Shown piece after piece: positions 42,426 to 50,606 of a DNA stretch of 64,000 bases (positions are counted from its first letter, which is position 1; the number at the start of each line of letters is the position of its first letter). This DNA comes from an uncultured Muribaculaceae bacterium (lineage in GTDB: Bacteria > Bacteroidota > Bacteroidia > Bacteroidales > Muribaculaceae). The stretch is from assembly GCA_910578385.1 (NCBI GenBank), contig CAJTQV010000004.1, forward strand, positions 62,001-126,000, in the 5' to 3' direction. The notes under the pieces were generated by a model, which was not told the DNA's origin, did no database searches, and saw only the letters and a program-made list of their open reading frames with translations. A program made the translations under genes and the position numbers.

Positions 42426-44984
42426 ATGGCTAAAATACCCAGGGCAAGAATAATCTTCCTTATCTGCGCCATGTCAGCCTTTGCCATGGCCAGTGCCGGG
42501 ACTTTCTCCTACAGATTCAACTCCACGCCGCTTCCCAAAGCGATTCAAAGGATTATGGCTAACCATCCGGAGCTCGACATCAACTTCATCTACAATGAAC
42601 TTGAAAACTACAGCACCAGTGCATCTGTTCACGCCGACAATGCCTACGATGCCCTTCGTCAGACTATCGGCTTGAATCCGGTGACTGTTGTCAAATCCAA
42701 AAACACCTACTATGTCGAGGCTCTGCAGCATGGAAAATATGTATATACCGGCCGGGCCGTCGGCACAGGCGGCGAGCCGGTCGTGGCGGCGACAGTCCTT
42801 CTCCTTGCGCCAAAGGATTCCACGGTGATAACCTATGGAATAACCGACAGCGAGGGGCGGTTCAAAATTCCTTGTGACAGGAGCAATGTTATAGGGAAAT
42901 TGACGTGTATGGGATACAAACCGAAAATCAAGTCCTTCAGCTCGTTTGCCGTCGGCGATGTGGTGATGAGTGATATGCCTGTCAATCTTAAGGCTGTGAC
43001 CGTAACAGGTGAGCAGATGCGTACCTATTCCGACCGCAATGTCTACCGCCCCACACAGCGTCAGAAAAACACCGCCATGGATGCCATCGACCTATTGCGG
43101 CGCATGGCTATCCCTCAGATCAACATCAAGATGTCTGACAACAGCGTGGAGACCGCCGACGGTCGTCCCGTAGCGATATTCATCGATTACACCCGGGCGA
43201 CGGCCGAGGAACTGAAAGGTCTGCGCACCGGAGATGTCCGCCGCGTTGAATTCTCTTATTCCCCCTCCGACCCGAGATTCATGGGCGAGACAAACGTGGT
43301 TAACTTCATTCTTCAGTCATACCAATATGGCGGATATACAAAATTGATGGCCTCCGAGAGCTTTTTCACAGGATTGCAGAGTGATGCCTCGGTCTACTCC
43401 AAATTTAAATACAAGAGCATGACCTACGACCTGTTCATACAAAGTTGCAACTCCAATCATCATCACGCCGGGAGCAGCGCCACATCATCATATCTCCTTG
43501 CAGGTGGAGCGGAAACTGCTGAATGGGTTGACAGGACCCAGACCACCACGGGCAGCCATTATGTGGAGAACACACTGCCGGTTACATTCCGTGCCACGTA
43601 TGACTCTGAAAACTTCCAGGCGAGAAACACGCTCGCATTCACCTATACCGATAAGCCTCACGATGACAATGAAGGCACCGTGGATTTTACGTCCGGACTC
43701 TTCAGCCCGTCGACATATGCAACCGAGAAAAGTTCTGATGTGAAGACCGTGGCCTACTATGGGTCATTCTTCTTCTCATTCCCGCGCCGGTTCACGCTTG
43801 CAGTCTATCCTGCGGCATCTTACACCGGGAACGTCCAGAACTTTTGTTACACCACAAATGAGACAAGCATTATTAACAACGCCCGCGAAAAGGCCACAGA
43901 CCTGAATCTGGATGCCTTGTTGAGTAAGAATCTTGGGAATGGTCATTATCTGTATCTCAGCGGATTCGGCGGACGGACTGACTATCGTGTGAATTATTCC
44001 GGAGACTATCCAGCCTACGACCGGCTCATGGCGGCCTTTGCCGGCGGAACAGTGAAATACGGCTTTTACACCGACAATGTAAGTGCCGATGCCAGAATAG
44101 GTGTCAGGTATCAGCACAGCCGTACCAACGCGTTTGTGGAGAAAGAGTTCTATCCTTTCGGGGATATCAGCTTCGGATGGTCTCCCAACCGCCATCATTC
44201 CATAAACCTCTACCTGAATTACTCCAAAGAGTCCATCCCCGACAACGGTAAGAGTCCTAATGTCCTTCAGGAAAATGAGGTGCTCTATTACCGGGGCAAT
44301 CCTAATCTCAGATGCTCGCATATGTTCTCGACATCGCTCAACTACAGTTGGAGCGCCACATCGTGGCTCCGGATATCGCCCTATGTCAGTTTCCTCGGCC
44401 TTGTTGACCGCTGGACACCGGTATATTCGCCCTACGGTAACGGTCGGGCAATCCTCCGCAGTTACGAGAACAATGGCGATCATCTTTGGACATCCATGGG
44501 AATCTCCGCCACTGCCACGTTCTTTGACGGGAATCTGCAGATACAGCTCATGCCGAGGCAGGATTTCTATCATGCCACCGGCACGTTGCCAGTCAACTAC
44601 AATCCGTTTATTCTCGTTTCATCCGTTCAATATTACATGGGGAATTTTTATTTCTCAGGTTATTTCAACTCCCCTTTGACAAGCCTGTGGTCAAACTACG
44701 ACACCATAATCAAGACGCGCAGCTCGCTCAAGCTGGAGGCCGGATGGAGCAAATCCGATCTGAACATAAGGCTTGCGGTTGTAAATCCTTTCCGGACATC
44801 GTGGGATTACAGCACCACGAGATGCCAATATGAATATTACAAAGACAGAATGACCAACTACGATCCGCAGACCCATTTCAGCCTGCAACTGTCGGTGGCC
44901 TACACATTCGGCTACGGCAAGAAAGTCAACCACGGCGATGAAGTCGGAGGGGCGGGAACCGGTTCGTCCGCCATCCTGAAATAA
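42426..44984 (+). CDS. STN-domain outer-membrane beta-barrel protein (TonB-dependent receptor-like)
   Basis: The 852-residue protein has a signal peptide, then an STN (secretin/TonB short N-terminal) domain (about 25-100, YRFNSTPLPKAIQRIM). A carboxypeptidase-regulatory-like domain follows (YTGRAVGTGGEPVVAATVLL), then a plug-like segment (DAIDLLRRMAIPQINIKM) and a long beta-barrel of alternating aromatic strands. The STN domain lets the receptor contact the anti-sigma factor. No SusD-like lipoprotein follows, so the ligand is unknown. It starts three bases after the anti-sigma stop. The C-terminus extends past the last barrel strand with a Gly/Ser-rich tail. Confidence 0.85.
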   Translation: MAKIPRARIIFLICAMSAFAMASAGTFSYRFNSTPLPKAIQRIMANHPELDINFIYNELENYSTSASVHADNAYDALRQTIGLNPVTVVKSKNTYYVEALQHGKYVYTGRAVGTGGEPVVAATVLLLAPKDSTVITYGITDSEGRFKIPCDRSNVIGKLTCMGYKPKIKSFSSFAVGDVVMSDMPVNLKAVTVTGEQMRTYSDRNVYRPTQRQKNTAMDAIDLLRRMAIPQINIKMSDNSVETADGRPVAIFIDYTRATAEELKGLRTGDVRRVEFSYSPSDPRFMGETNVVNFILQSYQYGGYTKLMASESFFTGLQSDASVYSKFKYKSMTYDLFIQSCNSNHHHAGSSATSSYLLAGGAETAEWVDRTQTTTGSHYVENTLPVTFRATYDSENFQARNTLAFTYTDKPHDDNEGTVDFTSGLFSPSTYATEKSSDVKTVAYYGSFFFSFPRRFTLAVYPAASYTGNVQNFCYTTNETSIINNAREKATDLNLDALLSKNLGNGHYLYLSGFGGRTDYRVNYSGDYPAYDRLMAAFAGGTVKYGFYTDNVSADARIGVRYQHSRTNAFVEKEFYPFGDISFGWSPNRHHSINLYLNYSKESIPDNGKSPNVLQENEVLYYRGNPNLRCSHMFSTSLNYSWSATSWLRISPYVSFLGLVDRWTPVYSPYGNGRAILRSYENNGDHLWTSMGISATATFFDGNLQIQLMPRQDFYHATGTLPVNYNPFILVSSVQYYMGNFYFSGYFNSPLTSLWSNYDTIIKTRSSLKLEAGWSKSDLNIRLAVVNPFRTSWDYSTTRCQYEYYKDRMTNYDPQTHFSLQLSVAYTFGYGKKVNHGDEVGGAGTGSSAILK

Positions 44985-45031
44985 AAAAGTTACTTATATT
45001 CCTGATGAATGTTTAATGATTCACAAATATT

Positions 45032-45886
45032 ATGAACATGGAAATAAGAAACCTCGAGAATGTAGATTTTGAGACGCTTTTCAGTGGATTTGCAAAAGCG
45101 TTCTCGGATTATGACATACACTTTGAGAAAGAGGAGGTGCGGTCCATGCTGAAAAGGCGCGGGTATGATCCACGCCTTTCATTCGCAGTCTTTGAAAATG
45201 GCGGAATGGTGGCTTTTACATTGAACGGTATCGGTACATTCAACGGCCTCGCCACTGCCTATGACACCGGAACAGGCACTGTCAGGGAATATCGCGGACA
45301 AGGAATCGCGGGCAAAATCTTCACATATTCATTACCCTTTCTGAAAGAAGCGGGCATCAGACAATATCTGCTGGAGGTCCTGCAGAACAATAGCAAGGCG
45401 ATTTCCGTGTACCGCCGCATGGATTTCGAGGTGACACGCGAATTTGACTGTTTCAGGCAGAACATCGGTCAAATCATCATCCGTGACGGCAATACCGATT
45501 GCACGATTGCGGAGATTGGTGTTGATTCAATCCGGAAAGCGCAGGACTTCTGCGATTTTTCTCCCTCATGGCAGAACTGTGTGGAATCCATGGAACGTGG
45601 CAAATCTGATATAACATGTCTCGGCGCGTTCGTATCGGGGGAACTTGTCGGATATTGTGCATTAGACGTGCATACCGGCGATCTGTCGCAGATTGCGGTC
45701 CGAGGAGAATTCCGTCGGAAAGGCATAGCCTCACGGTTGCTGCGAGAGTCAGTCTCCCGGATGAAGACCGGTTTTGTCAAAGTTCTGAACATAGATTCCG
45801 GATGCCGGTCCCTGCACGCGTTCCTCGAAAGTAGCCACATCCCACTGTCAAGCCGCCAATACGAAATGATCCGCCCCCTCGTTTAG
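45032..45886 (+). CDS. GNAT family N-acetyltransferase with two GNAT-like halves
   Basis: The 284-residue protein has a first acetyl-CoA site TVREYRGQGIAGKIFTYSL (about residues 84-102) and a second, IAVRGEFRRKGIASRLLRES (about 230-249). Both match the R/Q-x-x-G-x-G/A motif. The N-terminal half begins DFETLFSGFAKAFSDYDIHF. Tandem GNAT proteins modify small molecules or proteins; the substrate is unknown. Its 3' end overlaps the truncated RhuM frame of the island on the opposite strand, so the island joins here. Confidence 0.85.
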   Translation: MNMEIRNLENVDFETLFSGFAKAFSDYDIHFEKEEVRSMLKRRGYDPRLSFAVFENGGMVAFTLNGIGTFNGLATAYDTGTGTVREYRGQGIAGKIFTYSLPFLKEAGIRQYLLEVLQNNSKAISVYRRMDFEVTREFDCFRQNIGQIIIRDGNTDCTIAEIGVDSIRKAQDFCDFSPSWQNCVESMERGKSDITCLGAFVSGELVGYCALDVHTGDLSQIAVRGEFRRKGIASRLLRESVSRMKTGFVKVLNIDSGCRSLHAFLESSHIPLSSRQYEMIRPLV

Positions 45887-46249
45887 CCCCTCCGTCGAGC
45901 ATCGCGAACGCTCCGTCAAACGCTCCGTCGCCCACCTGCGGAAATGTGTGGCGATTATCGACCGAATCCTATATCCCAACGATATAATCATGTCGAGATT
46001 ATAGTAGGTCACGTTGTACGACTTACCATCGGCGGCAGTTGTTCGGAATTTCCGAACAACTGAATCCTCATCAAGTTCTCCGTCCTCAAAAATATGCTTG
46101 ATATGCTCGCTGACATTAGCCTTGCTCGTCTGATACAACTCGCAAAGCTGCTGCTGCGACAGCCAAACCGTCTCTCCGGTAAACTTCACTTCAATGCGAG
46201 TCCCACCGTCCTCACCCTGATATATGATTATCTGATTATTCTCGTCCAT
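45848..46249 (-). pseudogene. RhuM-family protein, truncated C-terminus
   Basis: The start (MDENNQIIIYQ) and VWLSQQQLCELYQTSKANVS, then YYNLDMIISLGYRI are the RhuM/virulence-protein signature. Family members are usually above 300 residues, but this frame stops after about 133. The residues after RRWATERLTE are encoded by DNA overlapping the GNAT gene's end, so the original C-terminus was lost at the junction. It overlaps the YhcG gene by 14 bases. RhuM is often next to type I restriction genes and YhcG-like nucleases. Confidence 0.75.
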
Positions 46250-47282
46250 TTTCAGTTTCATTAAGAACTTTGTCGAGTTGGACTTGCAATTCCTCCTTTT
46301 TTGGCAAATATAACTGATAACGAGCCACAAAAAGTTGATTGGTTATCCCTTCAAGAGCATATTCCATCAACACCTCGTCACGTCTGGATCCAAGAACGAT
46401 TCCAATAGGAGGATTGTCATCGGGCATGCAAACTTCGTTCTTGAAATAATTCAGATAAAGGTTCATCTGACCAATATCGCCGTGTGATATTTCATCCCGT
46501 TTTAGGTCTATAAGGACGTAGCATTTCAGGATGCAGTTGTAAAACACCAAATCCACTTTGAACTGTCGTCCACCTATCGGCATTACGTATTGACGTCCGT
46601 AGAATGCGAAACCTCGTCCAAGTTCAAGGAAAAACTTCTCCATATTATCAAGAAGTGCCTTTTCCAAGTCGCTTTCTTTGTAGCGTTTCTTTTGCTCCAA
46701 ACCAGTGAACTCCAGCACAAATGGGTCATGTATAATATCCTCAGGAGTCTGGATGGGATGTCCCTGATGGGCAAGGGCAAGAATACCTTTCTTATCCGTG
46801 CTGAGTGCCAGACGCTGGAAAAGAGAGGATTTAATCTGCCTTTTCAGTTCCCGTACTTTCCACTTTTGATTGATAGCCTCTTGGAAATAGAATTGCATCT
46901 CCATGGCGTTATCGCACTTTAAAAGTTCAAAATAATGACTCCATGTCAAAAGGTGAGACACTGTCTCACCTTTTGGAAAATAGAGGTAAAACTTCCTCAT
47001 ATATATGAGGTTAGAACGGCTGAATCCTCTGCCACGTCTTACAGTCAAGTCTTTTGCAAGACGAGTTATAAGAAATTTACCATATTCTGCACGAATATTT
47101 CCTTTCTGCTCAAACTCAACAATATACTGACCTGTCTGCCAGTTAGCATCAAGCAGCTCTGTATTGACCGCCTCGACAGCACGATTTTTCGCCGTAGTCC
47201 ATAGGCTGTCAATTCGTCCCACAAGCGCATCATACTCCGATTGCGGAATTAATGCTGATATATCTTTATTTTTGTCTGTCAT
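46236..47282 (-). CDS. YhcG/DUF1016 family PD-(D/E)XK nuclease
   Basis: The 348-residue protein has the DUF1016 N-terminal domain (NWQTGQYIVEFEQKGNIRAEYG, then FSRSNLIYMRKFYLYF, then LTWSHYFELL) and the C-terminal YhcG nuclease domain: FVLEFTGL, FYGRQYVMPIGGRQFKVDLV and YVLIDLKRDEISHGDIGQM. The nuclease residues are the Asp of VDLV and the D-x-K pair in LIDLK. Members are defence-associated and are often found near type I RM genes. It starts 81 bases after the GajB-like stop, so it may be a separate unit from the main operon. Confidence 0.85.
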   Translation of the reverse strand: MTDKNKDISALIPQSEYDALVGRIDSLWTTAKNRAVEAVNTELLDANWQTGQYIVEFEQKGNIRAEYGKFLITRLAKDLTVRRGRGFSRSNLIYMRKFYLYFPKGETVSHLLTWSHYFELLKCDNAMEMQFYFQEAINQKWKVRELKRQIKSSLFQRLALSTDKKGILALAHQGHPIQTPEDIIHDPFVLEFTGLEQKKRYKESDLEKALLDNMEKFFLELGRGFAFYGRQYVMPIGGRQFKVDLVFYNCILKCYVLIDLKRDEISHGDIGQMNLYLNYFKNEVCMPDDNPPIGIVLGSRRDEVLMEYALEGITNQLFVARYQLYLPKKEELQVQLDKVLNETENGRE

Positions 47283-47363
47283 AACTTCCTTTCAGAACTG
47301 TAGTTTGATAACATTTGACCTATGATAACAAGTTGAATTCAAAAATTTACATTTTACTGTTTA

Positions 47364-48893
47364 TTATATAAAGTCTTCATCAGCAAACAGGGAAGGCACT
47401 GATGGCGAAGATTTCTTTTGTGTGCTTTTGCTCTTTTTATATGGAGATAACACAGTCTTTGAGGATGCAACTATTAGACGGCTACACGCTCTAGAAAGAG
47501 CAACATAGAGATGTTTTGGAGAGTCAAATTTATCTGCGTCTAATATTAGTACCGTGTCACATTCCAACCCTTTTGTTAGAAGTGTTGTCCCAATGTATTT
47601 GCCCTTGAGATGATGCCCTAACTTCCTTGTCTTGTCTCGATTAATTTTCAATGATTCGCTAAGGGAGATTTTTCTTGATATTGCGTCTCTTAATACTTGT
47701 ATTATTGTATAATAGACATCTGTTCGAACAACTCTTATTGTGAATTCTTTCTGTAAGTATAAAATAAAGTCCAAAATATTTTGAGCTGAGGACGATTCTT
47801 TAACTATTGTTGCCGCTTTTTTTAGACGATGCATTATTCCAACCTCTGTTTCAGATGGATTCTTTTTATCCACTAAACCTCCGTTATCTCGAATCCAATC
47901 TTTGAGAAATGAAGCAACGCAAGTAGTTTTTACGAAGGCTGCTATAGCTGCAATTAAATCATTGCCATACTTAGATTCAAAACCAACTATAGTTTCATAA
48001 TAGTCCCTATCGTCGATAGATTCAACCATCCCCAAATTATATACGTGTTTTAAAACTTTAATTCTTGATTCTTTTTTAAAACTCTGCGGATGAATGACTA
48101 ATACGTCAGACTTATAGGATTTTCGTAATAAATTAGCAAGAACTGTCTGTATAGAAGTCCTATCTTGCCTATACAGATCGCCCTTTTCGACTCTTATGTA
48201 TTCAATACTTTTATATTTGGTAATATCAATATCCTCTCCCGCATCTAAAAGGCCACGAATCGTCATAAGGTCTTTCCCTAACTCTATGTTCCCTGACTTA
48301 ATCCATCGCCAAGGTGTTGTGAGTTTCTGACAGTTCTTTCGATAATCGTCAAAAGTAACGGAATTTAAGTCAATGGGGTCTCCATTAAAATCGAAAATCG
48401 CCTGCATGTGGTCTCCAAGAATATGTACTGGGATTGACTTTGATAATTGTTCAATTAATAGATGTTGGAGAGTATCACAATCTTGATATTCATCGACTAT
48501 GACATGCTCATATTTTGCGCGTATCACCCGACGTATCGGTTTTGCCTTCAAAAGATTTATAGACATAGTCTGCGCCACTCTGTATTTCTCAGACATATCT
48601 GAGTCATCGGGCATTACGGATGGTGAAATATAATTATTTGCGAGGTCTAATGCAAAACCGCATATTGTCTGGACATCATATTTGGAAGTAATATTTCTAT
48701 CTGCTATTTTCTCTTTTATCGAGGCAATACCGGCGTTGGTGTGAGTAAGTATAAGAATCTTCTTGCCTGAAAATTCATAATATTCCAGACAATCTACAAT
48801 CGTATGAGTCTTACCATGTCCTGCGGGGGCCACTATCATACTCTTGTCAGATGCAAGAAAGGCTTTAATATTTACGTTGCTGCCAGAATCCAT
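47364..48893 (-). CDS. UvrD-like helicase, GajB-like
   Basis: The 509-residue protein has Walker A APAGHGKTHT (about residues 22-31), Walker B VIVDEYQDC (about 128-136) with the motif that follows (HILGDHMQAI), and motifs V-VI near the end (LTKGLECDTVLILDADKF, LYVALSRACSRLIV). This is a compact superfamily-1 helicase close to the size of GajB (about 494 residues). It overlaps the OLD-family gene by 22 bases, as in Gabija operons. In Gabija, GajB acts with GajA as a nucleotide-sensing nuclease complex. Here it is the distal gene of a five-gene operon. Family assignment is by motif and pairing. Confidence 0.75.
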   Translation of the reverse strand: MDSGSNVNIKAFLASDKSMIVAPAGHGKTHTIVDCLEYYEFSGKKILILTHTNAGIASIKEKIADRNITSKYDVQTICGFALDLANNYISPSVMPDDSDMSEKYRVAQTMSINLLKAKPIRRVIRAKYEHVIVDEYQDCDTLQHLLIEQLSKSIPVHILGDHMQAIFDFNGDPIDLNSVTFDDYRKNCQKLTTPWRWIKSGNIELGKDLMTIRGLLDAGEDIDITKYKSIEYIRVEKGDLYRQDRTSIQTVLANLLRKSYKSDVLVIHPQSFKKESRIKVLKHVYNLGMVESIDDRDYYETIVGFESKYGNDLIAAIAAFVKTTCVASFLKDWIRDNGGLVDKKNPSETEVGIMHRLKKAATIVKESSSAQNILDFILYLQKEFTIRVVRTDVYYTIIQVLRDAISRKISLSESLKINRDKTRKLGHHLKGKYIGTTLLTKGLECDTVLILDADKFDSPKHLYVALSRACSRLIVASSKTVLSPYKKSKSTQKKSSPSVPSLFADEDFI

Positions 48894-50593
48894 CGAACAA
48901 GAACTTTTATGATTTTGAATAGACGGGATGATTTATCAAGATTCCTTAAATCATTCAGAATAACCGAAGCGATAAATTCACCATGTTCAATATTCTTATA
49001 CCATGCTCCACCTTTTTTAGCATCTGCTTTTGCTTTATCACCGAATGCCTTTCTGAGCAGAGTGGATTCTTTTCTCCACCAGTCGTCAGCATACTGATAA
49101 TCCTGAGTAAGATTATTTTTGATGCTTTCATAAAAGACCTTTGAATCCTGTCCAAAATCATCCAAGTGATATTCTATAAGCTTAATGACAGAATCCCAAG
49201 ATAAGTCATTGAATAATTGCTGTTCAATAGCCATATTCTCACTACAATCGGCGATTGTAATTCCTGATGCCATAAATTCATCCTTTTTGGCATTCACATC
49301 AGAAGCATCAGAATCACAAAATACACAGACTTCATATCCTAATTGAGCAAATTGCGGAACGTAATTAATTAGATTTTTCCCAGCGCCATCAGCATAACGG
49401 ATTCCCAAATTCGATAAGCCGCGGCCCGTTCTTCGGAGTGCGTATTCATTCAATCCTCTGATGATTCCCACCTCCGTCGCACCTTCACAAACTAAGACTC
49501 GTTTGGCGAAAAAGGCTTCAGGATTTTTTCTAATTGTCCCCTGCATCTCGTCTGTAGCAGGTATATTAATAAGTACATTAAAAGGCTTTCTTAGAATATG
49601 AATATCAGAACAGGTCAATTCTACAATTGCATTGCTTGAGTGTGTGGTCAAGATAACTTGGAGCCCCGTTCTTTTTTTTAATGTGGATACAATGTGTTGT
49701 ACCCGATCAGGCTCCAATCCTTGCTCTATTTCGTCAATAAGGATAATTCCGGACGGTTCTGTTAGGGACAGTTGGATAGCCAGCGATAATAATCTTTTGG
49801 AACCCTTACCAAGCTGCCGCATAGGAATATCATCACGATGTAGGGCAATTTTGTTTTCTCGAAGCAAGAACTCCTTCTGATCAATAGACGCTTTAACGTC
49901 CCCAGCACTTAAACCGAGCAAAGTGGCATTTTGAGAAATAGCATTGAATACGTCATCAAACACCTCTTGCGCCTGAATGGCCTCATTGAATCCGATTTTC
50001 ACAGAGCGCCCCAAATCTGCTATTAATTCAGCATTTAGAATTTCAGGCTTCTTGTCAGCTTTTTGTTTGAAAAGAGAGTTTAGTGGAGTACCTTTTGATA
50101 AGGTGAAATGACGGTCATTATAATCTGAGATATAGAAACAATTGAATAGTTCTCTCTCATTTGAACGAATAGGACGAGGTTCTGTCCCTGATGCACCTAA
50201 GATGGTCCATTCCGGTTCTAAATCTTTTTGAACCCTTAGCCTGATTGTGACTGCATCTTCAGCTTCGATAGCGTCTTCATCAAGCATTGATTCAATTATC
50301 TTTCCATCTTTTATCCCTCTTATATGATTCCCAACTTTTCTAAGGATTTCTTCCGACAAATCCTTTAGAGTTGCTTCAATAATGATAGGTCTTGAGACAT
50401 CACAATTATAAAAATCCCCATCATTAAATTGCAGAGTGTAAGATGAGGACAAAACATAAGAGATTGCTTCCAAAATAGTGGATTTACCGCTATCTCCACG
50501 GCCAATAATGCATGTAAGACCATCTGTAAAAGTATGGTCAAAACATTGCAGTCCTCTGAAATTTTCAATATGTATATGAAAAAGTTTTGGCAT
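48872..50593 (-). CDS. OLD-family ATPase with TOPRIM nuclease domain, GajA-like
   Basis: The 573-residue protein starts FHIHIENFRGLQCF with Walker A GRGDSGKST (about residues 29-37), an ABC signature region LGKGSKRLLSLAIQLSL, and Walker B IILIDEIEQGLEPDR (about 281-295). The TOPRIM domain follows: RVLVCEGATEVG (about 364-375, catalytic Glu) and CVFCDSDAS (about 420-428, DxD). Length is almost the same as GajA (578). GajA cuts DNA when nucleotides are depleted; that is known for the family, not shown here. It is 13 bases after the methyltransferase stop, so it is co-transcribed with the DISARM-like genes. Confidence 0.8.
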   Translation of the reverse strand: MPKLFHIHIENFRGLQCFDHTFTDGLTCIIGRGDSGKSTILEAISYVLSSSYTLQFNDGDFYNCDVSRPIIIEATLKDLSEEILRKVGNHIRGIKDGKIIESMLDEDAIEAEDAVTIRLRVQKDLEPEWTILGASGTEPRPIRSNERELFNCFYISDYNDRHFTLSKGTPLNSLFKQKADKKPEILNAELIADLGRSVKIGFNEAIQAQEVFDDVFNAISQNATLLGLSAGDVKASIDQKEFLLRENKIALHRDDIPMRQLGKGSKRLLSLAIQLSLTEPSGIILIDEIEQGLEPDRVQHIVSTLKKRTGLQVILTTHSSNAIVELTCSDIHILRKPFNVLINIPATDEMQGTIRKNPEAFFAKRVLVCEGATEVGIIRGLNEYALRRTGRGLSNLGIRYADGAGKNLINYVPQFAQLGYEVCVFCDSDASDVNAKKDEFMASGITIADCSENMAIEQQLFNDLSWDSVIKLIEYHLDDFGQDSKVFYESIKNNLTQDYQYADDWWRKESTLLRKAFGDKAKADAKKGGAWYKNIEHGEFIASVILNDLRNLDKSSRLFKIIKVLVRWILAAT

Positions 50594-50606
50594 AGTAATT
50601 CATTTT

